Below are positions 1 to 10,358 of a DNA stretch of 20,375 nt, in pieces. The stretch is taken from the NCBI RefSeq assembly GCF_000003605.2, contig NW_003134342.1, positions 343,710-364,084 of the forward strand, in the 5' to 3' direction. The notes beneath the pieces were generated by a model. It was not told the origin of the DNA, did no database searches, and worked only from the letters and a program-made list of their open reading frames with translations. The number at the start of each line of letters is the position of its first letter. Positions within the stretch are counted from its first letter, which is position 1. The position numbers and the translations under genes are program-made. The DNA is from Saccoglossus kowalevskii (Eukaryota > Hemichordata > Enteropneusta > Harrimaniidae).

Positions 1-450
1 TTGAGAATGTTCTGTTTACATATGTGTTTCAACTGAGAATGTCTTTGCTGTTTACATAGTTGTCTGGTGTATAGGGGTATTTTGTATGGGCAGTTCTATA
101 GAGAATCAACTGTGAATGTCCTTACTGTTACATAGGTCTTTTGTTTATACGGATAATTTGTATGGGCAGTTCTATAGAGAATGGAATTGAAATGTCCTTC
201 CTGTTTACATAGGTGTTTCAACTGGGAATGTCTTTCCTGTTTACACAGGTATTTGGTTTATAGGGGTAATTTGTATGGGCAGTTCTATCGAGAAGGGATT
301 GCGAATGTCCTTCCTGTTTATAGAGGTGTTTGTTTTATAGAAGTAATTTATATAGGCAGTTCTATCGAGAATGAACTGAGAATGTCGTCTTTGTTTACGT
401 AGGTGTTTCGTTCATGGAAGTTTTTTTGTATGAGTAGTTCTATTTTTGGT
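1..450. repeat. Tandem repeat, 76-78 bp unit
   Basis: About five diverged copies of a unit that ends in TATGGGCAGTTCTAT and contains a GAATGTCCTTCCTGTTTACATAG-like core. The GGGCAGTTCTAT anchor starts at 88, 164 and 277, with diverged versions at 354 and 432. Spacings are 76, 113, 77 and 78 bp. The 113 bp gap holds an extra partial copy of about 37 bp (the GAATGT..TTTACATAGGTGTTTCAACTG part appears twice between 180 and 250). The array runs off the left edge, so its full size is unknown. It opens short reading frames that I regard as chance. I do not recognise the family. Confidence 0.9.
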
Positions 451-649
451 TTGCATAGGTATTTTAAATATGCCCCAAAATGTTGACAAAGGTACAAACA
501 ATTCGCATTACATTACAATCACATATTCGATGTTATCACGATTAAGTAGATATCTGATATGTATTAAAGCTTCAATTCATCCTCTATTTGTTCGGGATCA
601 TTTTTCTTCATGAGATGGAGTGTATAGTAAATGTTAATACGATTAATAC

Positions 650-1066
650 ATGCGATATTAACAAGTGGGCCTGTAGTAACATGGCCCAGCAATCTGGTAA
701 TTATATGCCATGAATATTCACATATGGAGCTGTAGTAACATGGACCGGAAATCTTGTTATTATATGCGATGAATATTCACATATGGATTTGTAGTAACAT
801 GGCCCGGCAATCTGGTTATTATATGCCATGAATATTCACATATGGAGCTGTAGTAACATGGACCGGAAATTATGTTATTATATGCGATGAATATTCACAT
901 ATGGATTTGTAGTAACATGGCCCGGCAATCTGGTTATTATATGCCATGAATATTCACATATGGAGCTGTAGTAACATGGACCGGAAATCTGGTTATTATA
1001 TGCGATGAATATTCACATATAAACCTGTAGTAACATAGTCTGATTATTACATATGCGCTGAATACG
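650..1066. repeat. 59 bp tandem repeat with 118 bp dimeric structure
   Basis: The anchor GTAGTAACAT starts at 673, 732, 791, 850, 909, 968 and 1027, an exact 59 bp period. Two monomer types alternate. Type A (673, 791, 909) reads CATGGCCC..CAATCTGG..ATGCCATG and ends GGAGCT. Type B (732, 850, 968) reads CATGGACCGGAAAT..ATGCGATG; the first two B units end GGATTT and the last ends AAACCT. The true repeat is therefore a 118 bp AB dimer present about three times. The 1027 unit is degenerate and the array fades by about 1066. A decayed leading piece may begin near 650. Confidence 0.95.
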
Positions 1067-2803
1067 TCTGGGGCTGTGTTTGCTTTTAGGAAAAAAACTC
1101 CTTGAAGATGTAAATGTAAAACTTGACTCAATTATCTCTCTCTGTATACGTACACTGAAATCAACAAAGCCATGTAAGTTACACGTTAATTCCTAGTTTT
1201 CTGCAAAATTATGGTGGCAAGATTGAATTCAAGAATGGATACAATTAAAATGCATTATTTACGCACATTAAAAATGGCGGCTAGTGAGCCATTAAGTATA
1301 GGTGAAAAGCGTAATTAAGGTTACATCCACCTCGAAAAAAACCCTGTAAAACTATATGTTTATTAACTCGATCCGTTACACATTGTATGGCGTCCGGATT
1401 CTAATTCATATGTGAGCATTTCGCGAAATGTAGTTTGTGCCGACTGAGCCCAATCGAATGTTTATCGTGATACGATGTAGGGCACAAAACTTGGGCTTTG
1501 CTTATAGACGTATTTATACAAACAACTGAAGTTACCAATCATCATATTCAAATATTTAGTAGCGATAGGTCCAAGAGCTGAATATTGTTTACTGCCATAT
1601 CGCGCGCATGCCTTCACGTGTCGTAGCAACTCCTACCGCCCCCTTATTCAAAATGAAGCGGCGCTCACTGATGCAATGATGTTGAACTAACTCATTAATA
1701 TTAATTAACAATATCACAATATCTTTGGTTGGTCTATTTGAATTCTAACATTCATTTTGATTTATAAAAATGTATAATTATAAAACTTTTATAACTCTTT
1801 TTCTTTCTTAGAAACTTGTTAAAACTTTCACTGAACACGAATACCCATGGTTTCCCGTGAGCCCGGCCCCATCGTCATGAAACTACGTCCTCGCAAGAAC
1901 GTGTAGTTATACGTTGTATGTCATCTGTTATGGGGCTTATGAAATGTACCTCGGAATAAGTACACAAACCGGAATAACTGCAGTAGCGGTTTTTCTTTTA
2001 TGAAAATTACGAAAATCAATGGAGTGTCTATTTCCTGATCTTTGCTTTCGGCACTGTGACCACAGAGGTCACGCACGTCATCAGGTGGTTATTCTCTGTC
2101 GAATGAAACTGCTGTATCAAATTAACCCCAGGGTCACGCAATGTCGTCACGATGACAACGAGATAACTTCAATATGTCGTTGTTAATTAGTTAGATTGAC
2201 GGCCATGAACAGGTGTAAAACGTCATGGAATACCGAAAACATTTATTTCAAACTTCATATACCATGTGTTGCTCTGGCAACCAGAGCTCATTTTTACCTA
2301 ATTTAACAAAAAAAAAGTCGTTACGTATATGATTGAAACTATTTTTAGAATGAGTGACTCTGCCACCCACTCAGAATAAGGGGGTGAATGTGACCAGCAT
2401 ACTTTTGACACACGAATACTTCTAAATTGTGCCAAATTATTCCCTGTTTCTGTCAATTTGAAAATACGATAAAAAGACTTAGGGTACCGGACTGGTTTTT
2501 GAACCTTAATTGTACGACTTTTCAATTTTCAATTCAAAATGTATTTGTATTTATTTATTTATTTGTTTTTTTTATTTATTTGATAGAAGATTATAAAGAA
2601 TGTAAATGCTTTTAAATTATCCGTAGGTGTGCGAGTTCAACGCGTCCGTTTTTAATTTCTAGAAACCGAAAATAGAACACATGGGTCGTAACAATCACGC
2701 GAGATTTGAATGTGCTCAGGGAAAATGTTACTAGCACAAAACAATGATCATCAAGGTCGTCGTTTCATTGGTCACACCCTCCGACGCATCGTTCATACAA
2801 GTC
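1067..2803. other. AT-rich unique sequence, no recognised gene
   Basis: I see no exon here that I can assign. The stretch holds a YY1-like/ATGGCGGC motif at about 1268-1280. A GC-rich patch at 1591-1651 resembles one end of the TTAA elements described elsewhere. TGACC..GGTCA repeats lie near 2056-2073 (everted hormone-receptor-like half sites, of doubtful meaning). A short perfect hairpin, GCTCTGG-CAA-CCAGAGC, is at 2271-2287. T- and A-runs near 2307-2315 and 2545-2580 are low complexity. Confidence 0.6.
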
Positions 2804-2817
2804 GCGCCCTCTAGTGA
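2804..2817 (-). promoter_or_regulatory. CTCF-like motif (minus orientation)
   Basis: Read on the minus strand the site is TCACTAGAGGGCGC. It matches the bilaterian CTCF core CCACNAGRKGGCGC at every position but the first. CTCF is an 11-zinc-finger insulator and loop-anchor protein conserved across bilaterians. Binding is inferred from the motif only. A match of this quality can occur by chance in 20 kb, but it is among the best in the window. Confidence 0.45.
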
Positions 2818-5066
2818 GGAAGAGCTTCAGTGACATCACTTCCGTTGAAGGGACGCCGTTCGGCGTATATAGTGTTTTTTTTCAATATTTGCCATATTTT
2901 AAATGACGAATGACAACATAACGAAACAGAGCCGTCTCGTTTAATTGGACGACATTGATTTAATACATCCATCGACGTTATTGTGACGTCACGAGAGAAT
3001 TTAGTCGCTTGGGGCGTGCCTTGTTTCTTGGAGGTTGGTGTTCTTGAGTACTTTTGTTTTGAACGATGTAGAAATGTCAGCATACACTCACTCTGCCCCA
3101 TACCATGAATAATTAATACTTATTGCTATATATATATTCAAACTTAAAGTCTATTCGGGCCCCAAGATATATTGTAATATATTTAATGAAAGCTTCTGAT
3201 GTTTTATATTAATTTTTGTCCAACTGAGTTCAACCAGTATGCTTTACATCAACCCGTTCATTTCAAACTCTATCTATATTTAATTTTCTTTTTTATTTCT
3301 TGCCTAAATGTAACGTTCCAACAAGATATAAATAGTACCTACAGCGTACACGCAACAAAACACGGCATTGCCGTACCCCCTAAGGTAATATAAAATGGTA
3401 TGTATGAATTAGCAAACCGTGACTGAATGTATGTTTCAGTTTTGTCTTCAAGTTTTATGTCTAGCTTTTATACATGACCCCTCAACACACTCAAATGTGG
3501 CATAAATTTACATATAATATTGGGAAGAGACAATACTACCACCTGAAAATACCAGGATGTATGATATATTTGGGTTATGTTTGCAAAAAATATCATTGTG
3601 CCCGTGATCCTCCATTGAATAGATGACGTGTCCTGTGACGTGTCCGGCCAATCTGTCCACGTGACATTTAGGTGTATTAATTTGAATCACATTATCACAG
3701 AAGCAAGTACAAATCGCGTGCCGACTTCGCCCCTATGGGACTCGGACCTATCTTGTGTTTGAACGCCATCAATAATTTAATATTTAATGAAAACGTCAAA
3801 CTTTCACATTTTTGTTGAGCAATGAAAATGGTCGTAGAATTGAATAAGAAAAAATGTGTTTCCCGAGGCGAATCAACTTAATGCTACGTCATGATTCAAT
3901 AGTTAATGATTTAATTTCTTTTGTACTCTTGTTAATTAAAGGCACACTGCCAGAGTGGGTGTGAATACTAGGACAATTTCTCGTGTTTTAGAATTGGCGG
4001 CATTTTCTTAAGGGTCGACTAGTCACTTCTTGTGGGCGACAATGTGAAGAGTTGCGCTTTGAAAACTGACCAGTTAGTTATACCATTTTACTCATCATTA
4101 ATTACCATTGATTCGAGAGAGGCAAGTTTCTTTTGACTCGTATGGTTCATTAAATCGGCAGCGCATTGCATTGTGGGCAATATAAAGTTTACTGGTATCT
4201 TAAAAACTTTGACATCGAAATATTTTATTTTCTACCTTCACCATAAGTGACTGCCAATTGTTTTCTTACAAATTCCTCCAGCACTCCAAGTTTTTTGAAA
4301 CGGGAACCCTGAAAAAAAATGGTTCGTGGATTTTATGATAGCTGGTATGGTCATCCATATTGCCATAGGGTTTGTGGTTTGTGGTGCAAAAAATGTTATA
4401 TCGCATATACCACTAGCCTAGTAACATTACATTGACATGATAATTGCAAAATTATTGAGAATAATAACGAATGATATATTCTTGTAATAATGCAGCAATA
4501 TATTGTAATGCATCGTGGTATTGTGAATAATAAGTTGATAATTTCAGTAAAAATTAATAAATATTAATATCATGCTTGATAATCGGAAACATGATAAATT
4601 GTGACTGGACAAGTATATCAGATATGCACATCTAACACGTGACCATTATCTCCACCTAAAATGATAATAAATTATTAATATATATCGCCCGAGTACCTGG
4701 GTACCATTTCAACGAAGTAATCAACGATATTCCAGCTCACGGACGCGCTTACATGTGAGTGGTATTGGTCACTCTCGGTAAAACCAAAATGATTTAGTAC
4801 TCTCCGCCTCAAGTTTCACATGTTTGTGACATCAACATTGATGGCCCTCAACGGCGAAGGTCATACATCCTGGTAACTTTATGTGTCGCTGTTGACAATC
4901 TGACAATCTTAATTAATAAAATTGATCATTTACGTTTATAATTTTTTTTTTAGAGAATAACATTAACGCGAGTTGTCAAATGTGTACCCTAAACATGCCT
5001 TATGCTTTTTCTTACGTTACGCGTTTCACTCGTATATATTTAGATCATTTTAACTGTGAAAGTTAA
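2818..5066. other. AT-rich unique sequence, no recognised gene
   Basis: I find no coding signature on either strand. The short open frames are AT-rich and have no similarity I recognise. A TTAAAGGCACACTGCC sequence at 3937-3952 resembles the outer end of a TTAA element, but I find no inverted partner. Many TAATTA and TTAATTAA words occur, as expected from the base composition. Confidence 0.55.
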
Positions 5067-5223
5067 AGCGGGAGAGTCGTCACCCGCGCATGCGTCAGAT
5101 TGCCATGACGTGCCGTTGTTTACAAACAATCGTCTACCCATGAGCCTTTGCATTTTTAGCATGCGTTGTTATCGTCGGTTGGGACTCAATTCCCGCGCAT
5201 GCACAAGTGACGACCCTTCTGCT
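5067..5223. mobile_element. TTAA-flanked miniature inverted-repeat element, 157 bp
   Basis: A fold-back element bounded by TTAA direct repeats at 5063-5066 and 5224-5227. The left end reads AGCGGGAGAGTCGTCAC and continues CCGCGCATGCG. The right end on the minus strand reads AGCAGAAGGGTCGTCAC followed by TTGTGCATGCG. About 21 of the first 27 positions match. The ends share the pattern AG..G..AG.GTCGTC..GCATGCG with the 289 bp element at 19264, so both belong to one family. There is no transposase; this is a non-autonomous MITE. The TTAA target duplication fits Kolobok/T2-type or piggyBac-type transposons. The start TTAAAG favours Kolobok/T2. The interior holds a TTGTTTACAAACAA forkhead-like palindrome. 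Confidence 0.8.
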
Positions 5224-5227
5224 TTAA

Positions 5228-8200
5228 GTTTCTTAAAAGTATTTTTATGGCAATTCAAACAATGTCAGGTTTGGGGATACCGCGTTAAAGACGCATCTGT
5301 GGGCATAGTATAATCTCAGAGAAAAAAAAACAGCATGGGAAACACGGAATAATAGTATAATTAGCTATGACATTTGTGCGGTTCCAGCAATTCTATATTC
5401 TTATTTAATAACACTTTTGTGTATTAATAAGAGATTGAAATCACATATTTGACCTCTATAATTGAGGGGGAGGGGGTAATTGTGAAAAAAACTGATGCGT
5501 GAACTTTCTAATGACGACGGCGGTATCAGTGAGTTCACATTTATAAATGTAACTGTCACCTTATTATCACCGAGGTAATATGAATAACCAGCATTTTCGA
5601 TAATGTAATTTGTTGTGAGTGATAGAGTATGATTATCAGACAAAAAAACTCTTAGGTTTTAAAATATTTCATGTGTTAAATATTTACATATTAAATCATA
5701 CTTGTCATGGCAAAATCAACATTAAACGGCCAGTTCTTTCCGCTTGGCTATCCGTTCAAAAAAACTAGGTCCCATGATGCCTAACTGTCAAATGTGAAGT
5801 TAATGAGAAACTATAACGGCAGAACATCCGATGTGAACAGAATAAACTTGTTAACAACATGGCGGACATGAGTGAATTGCAGCAGGTACCATTATTAGCA
5901 CTGGGGTGGGTATAATTTCGTATCAAAAACAATGATTGTCACAATCTTGCAGAACACTGAGAAAAATGTTCTAAATCGTTTGGAGAAACGACGATTCGTC
6001 TCTTGGCTGAAACAATATATTCAAATGTTCTTAGATACACTGCTTGATATGTCAATCGTGTGCCATGTTGGACAGCGCCCCCCAGTCCGGAATCTATTAG
6101 AATCACGTGTCTACAATATTTGTTTTTGAAACTGACCAATCCTGTTCGCAAACTTCTTGCACGCAACTTGGTCGTGTTCCGGGATATGACTACATTATAG
6201 TTCAAATAAAAGCGAAACTAAAATATGCTACAGGCTTGTTTCACAGAAACTCGATTATATCTAAACACAAACTATTTGACAATTCCCAGATCTCAGTATT
6301 CCTTGGCTGCTTGCTTGCGTCCACCATGCAAAATGAGAACAGACTCTGTATCATATAGTAAGGAGTCAACCATTGAAATTCTGTGAGGGGGTAAATTTGC
6401 ACAGATACATAACTGAAATTTGAGGAGAGCAAAACAAGTACAGCAACAGTGACCTTCCTGAAAAGTGAAGAAAAATATATATTTATATAATATATATATG
6501 TTTTATAATCCCCCCCCTAAATTTCTAATGGCGAATCCCCTGACGTATATAATAACGTATATAATACCCCCTGTGTATGTGAACAAAGATGAGATGAACT
6601 AAGTACATTGAGTAGATTGGTAAGTCATTTTCAATTGACAGTAAAATATCAGTATAGCAGTAGGTCATTTGAAATCATGGGGCGGATGGCTGAACGATTT
6701 TGCTGAAAAAAATGGCAGGCTAGACACGGGCAAAAAAATTGCATTGGTCACACTGGTCTTCCCGCCTGTTTTCAAATTGTTAACTCCTTACCCCCTTCCC
6801 CATGTCAAAAGGAAATAGATGAAAGTAAGTAATGTTGTTCTAATATACAACTGTGTTCGACCGTGAAGTCGTTCGACCAACGATCAAAACAAAGTACACG
6901 CTGTGAAGCGCGTCCATATTCGCGTCACTTAGATATTTGCCGCAAGAGGGCGCGGCCATGGGGGACGGTGTATGTAACGCGCTGTTGTGATTTCACGGCT
7001 CAGTTCATGCCATCAGGATACCGAAATATAAACAGAAAAAATATCAATTTATCGGACAATTTTTCGAGATACAAGTGTCCGAAGTGTCATGAGAAATAAA
7101 CAAAACTGTTATTTTTACAGAGGTTTCTGTAGTGAAATTATTTCTTCATCTCAAAAAAAATGTGCTTGGTGACGTTCGCACACGTTCAAGTTTAGGCACT
7201 TCTATAAAGTTGACAAACAGCTACATTTGACGAACGTAAAAATAACCTAACTCCAAATAAGAGCTCTTCACGGCTACCATGACATGTTTTATTCTTCGTG
7301 AGAATTGCATTTGGCACGGGTTTAGTCTACTTAAAGCTTATCACGTGGTCTATTCATATGGTCACATGATGCATTTGATATCTTAAAATAGAACCAAGGC
7401 GTGTTCGTTAGTACTCATTTGCGCGATGTAATTGGTCCAAATTGAGCTCAACAAATTTCACGACCATTACTCCGACGTTCGTCCAACTATTACCCGCGTC
7501 AATTCGCCTGTTGTTTTCAGAAAACGCGGCAAAGCAGAAAAATATCGGTCATCTCTTTATCTGTTTACATTTACCACATTTGAAATAGAACAAATTGTTC
7601 GCCCATATTTTGGCTCAAAATAAAATGACACCCTAGTGTGAATGATATGACCTTACAACGCTGTCATGGTGGGACTATAATATTAACACAAACACTATTG
7701 ACCTTATCGAAGATAAATCTGCCAACATCACACGGCTCGTCTCGACGTCATGATCCGGTGTCACTTGAAAGGCGCACTCAAAGATTACTATACTGTGACA
7801 TTTAGATTCGTTTGGGTATTCTGTCAAATACTTTGATCTTGGCAATAAATCACCGAGAATTGTAATCGGTATTATATTAACAAAAACAGAGCACAGATAT
7901 ATGAAGGAGAATTAATTAAATCTATCATTTCTGCAAGACTTAACGTCAAGCGATGTATGAATGCCGGCCGGGCGGCTTTGGCGCACTCCCGAGTGAGTGA
8001 CACGGAGCGTGCACGGAGATCGCTACAACTACTAGGTACCGTGGGACGGTAAACTCTGTTACACTTGAAGCACTATATATTATGCTGATTATAATTAAAA
8101 CACTATTAGAGAAGTTCAGTCAGAAACACGCATGGGATTTGCTGTATCTGCGGAGCACACATCCCGCTAAACACGTTTCTCGGATCATTTGCATATTTCT

Positions 8201-8369
8201 CAACGTCCCAACGGACTCCCTATTCGATCACCATCTCAAGCCGATATCCTAATTTGCATACATAGATAGAGAATTGGCAAATGATTGATATCTTTGTTAT
8301 TTTACTCGCATTCCCAGAAAGAATGACTGTATTGTGCAATGAAGTAACGATACATTCAGGGAATCATAT
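5228..8369. other. AT-rich sequence, no firmly recognised gene
   Basis: No exon can be assigned with confidence. Points of note: an ATG in strong context at 5859 (AACAACATGGCGG), followed after 27 bases by CAG/GTACC, which could be a first exon or a YY1-like site. A half-RE1-like GGACAGCGCC lies at 6070-6079, overlapping a weak CTCF-like match at 6075-6088. There is an AT-only patch at 6470-6500, an ACGTATATAATA word repeated at 6543 and 6555, and two octamer-like ATTTGCATA sites near 8186 and 8253. The frame at 7432-7623 (+) is open but matches nothing I know. Confidence 0.5.
6940..6953 (+). promoter_or_regulatory. CTCF-like motif (plus orientation)
   Basis: CCGCAAGAGGGCGC fits the CTCF core consensus CCRCNAGRKGGCGC at all defined positions. 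It lies in a short GC-rich island (6898-6975) in otherwise AT-rich DNA. It points the opposite way to the motif at 2804. Binding and any loop-anchor role are inference. Confidence 0.5.
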
Positions 8370-8373
8370 TTAA

Positions 8374-8474
8374 AGGGCGGTGGTTGTGGCGTAGCGCTTG
8401 TTCGAATTTTACGCGCGTTGTGTACGTCGCGATGAGTCCCATCGAACAGGACGCGGCGCGACGACCACCGCCCT
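8374..8474. mobile_element. TTAA-flanked miniature inverted-repeat element, 101 bp
   Basis: TTAA direct repeats at 8370-8373 and 8475-8478 bound an element whose ends begin AGGGCGGTGGT on both strands. The first 11 bases are perfect and about 19 of 23 match. The right end (GCGGCGCGACGACC.CCGCCCT) is almost identical to the right end of the 289 bp element at 19264-19552, with one mismatch over about 26 bases. This copy is therefore probably an internally deleted relative. The element is GC-rich against AT-rich flanks and carries no coding capacity. Confidence 0.85.
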
Positions 8475-8478
8475 TTAA

Positions 8479-9012
8479 ACACAGCTGCACGGAATATATG
8501 CGCAGATCTAGAGTACATTTACCCAGAAATATAATTTGTACATTTCACACAGAATAGAATTGTTTTAAAATATACAATTTGAAATTACGTTTTTTTTTTT
8601 GACTAGGAGAACGGTCAATGTACTTGTACTATTATTAGATTTTCGTCCTAGCCCCCTCTAACGATTAGTGTCATGTTCTAAACAGAGGATGGTGACACAT
8701 TCACCTGGAATGATGGGGTATTTAATCCTACATAAAATTGTGTAAAGATCACGTGACACCTTATTAGCATTAACACAAATATAAACAGTGTTTAGCAAAG
8801 AAATCCAACAACTCAGAAAACGAAAAGAAAATTCTTGTTTCCTGCAGTCTACGCGTGATTAAATACAAATAATACATAATGTAAGTTTATTCTACGAATG
8901 ACAAACTTCGGTTAAATTTATATCCAAGTGACAGTCGCATGCTAAAAAGTGATGAATTTCAATTCGAAGCACGACGTGACAAGTTTGACAATAGTCTTGA
9001 AACGTGACAGCA
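8479..9012. other. AT-rich unique sequence, nothing recognised
   Basis: I see no gene, RNA or repeat here beyond a T-run at 8590-8600 and scattered GTGAC/GTCAC words near 8750 and 8930-9010. Confidence 0.5.
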
Positions 9013-9350
9013 CAAGGTGATATTCTGAGCGCCGTCACCTTTGTAGCCAAACCCTAACACCTAACAGCCTGACCAATCAGAAAGCAGCTTGTTCGTTGAC
9101 AGTTTTTTAGCGAATTAAATTCTGCGTTTTATAAATAAGCTTGACTGAACTGCGCCGCCACACTCGTGCTGCCTTCCCGGCTATTCTATGTAATGGATGC
9201 ACCATAGAAGGTTATATCTTGAGCGCCTTCGCACTTGTACTGCTATCCCGGCCATTCTATATAACGGATGCACCCATGCAAGGTGATATCTTGAGCGCCA
9301 CCACACTTATACAGCCTTTGCGACTACTCTATGCAATGAATGCATCGTAC
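9013..9350. repeat. 71 bp tandem repeat
   Basis: The motif (G/T)GCGCC followed by .C.CAC..T..T.C anchors copies at 9152, 9223 and 9294, an exact 71 bp period. Each copy contains CTATT/CCATTCTAT..AA.GGATGCA and a GGTTATATCTTGA or GGTGATATCTTGA spacer. A related isolated copy (AAGGTGATATTCTGAGCGCC) sits at 9014-9033, 123 bp before the first regular unit. The last copy is degenerate. Because 71 is not a multiple of 3, the open frame across the array is not a repeat protein. Confidence 0.85.
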
Positions 9351-9392
9351 ATAATGTCGATGTTACTGATGACAATATTTTAATACACAGGC

Positions 9393-9468
9393 ATTCATTC
9401 ATTCATTCATTCATTCATTCATTCATTCATTCATTCATTCATTCATTCATTCATTCATTCATTCATTC
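9393..9468. repeat. (ATTC)19 microsatellite
   Basis: Nineteen uninterrupted ATTC tetranucleotides, 76 bp, with no visible interruption. This purity implies recent slippage and likely length polymorphism. Confidence 0.98.
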
Positions 9469-9699
9469 GGCTTCGAACACACATAGTGTGTAAGAGCGCA
9501 TCTTCCATTGTTTCCTATGACAGAGACGACTAACATATTCTCAAAATACGGTATTGTTCAACAGCAGAATGCAGTTACATGTTACCATAGAATTATTCGT
9601 TCATAGTTGTACATACAAAACAAATGAAAATTGTCGTACAATCTACAAAAACATTATTAGGCTTCTACTTTAAAGTAAGACAACGCTAGCAATGTTGCG

Positions 9700-10358
9700 T
9701 TGGCTTTATTGTCTTTTTGCTCATCTTCATTGATGCATTGTTTATCTTCTTTGACATATTGTTTTTTTCACATTGATACATTGTTTGTTTGTTTTTTCTG
9801 ATACATTGTTTGTTTTCATTAATACATTGTTTGTTTTTCTGATATACTATCCGCATTGATAAATTCTGTGTTCATTGATACATTGTTTGTCCTTATTGAT
9901 ATATTATTTCATAAAAACATTATTTGTTTTTTTTCTGATCCGCATAGATAAGTTCTCTGTGCTCTATTGACACATTGCCTATTTTCATTGACACATAACA
10001 TTTACTTATTTTTATTGATACATTGTTTTTCATCAACACATTGCTTGATTTCATTGATGCGTTTGTTTTTCGTTTAAACATTGTTTGCCCTCAGTTTACT
10101 TCCACTGTTACATTGTTTACATGTATTGTACTTATCTTTATCGACACATTACTTGTTTTCTTCAGACCCATTGTTTGTCCTTAATGATGCATTCTTTGTT
10201 CTCAGGAAAACATTTTTTTCCTTTACTGGTCCATTTTTCAATTGTATATTGTTTGTCTTTATTGATACGTTGTTTGTCCTCATTGATACGTTGTTTGTCC
10301 TCATTGATATATTGTTTGTCTTTATTGATACGTTGTTTGTCCTCATTGATATATTGTT
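9700..10358. repeat. Degenerate 21 bp T-rich minisatellite
   Basis: A unit of about 21 bp, ATTGATACATTGTTTGTCYTY-like, recurs from about 9700. Early copies vary in length and sequence. From about 10255 to 10355 it becomes a clean 21 bp array (GTTGTTTGTCCTCATTGATAC type). Because 21 is a multiple of 3, the clean part is open in several frames and reads as heptads such as LFVLIDT on the plus strand and NNVSIKT-like on the minus strand. I regard these frames as by-products of the repeat, since they begin and end with it and have no other support. Confidence 0.9.

Noticed and set aside
3937-3952. TTAAAGGCACACTGCC as another TTAA-element end
   Set aside because: No inverted partner followed by TTAA was found within a few hundred bases.
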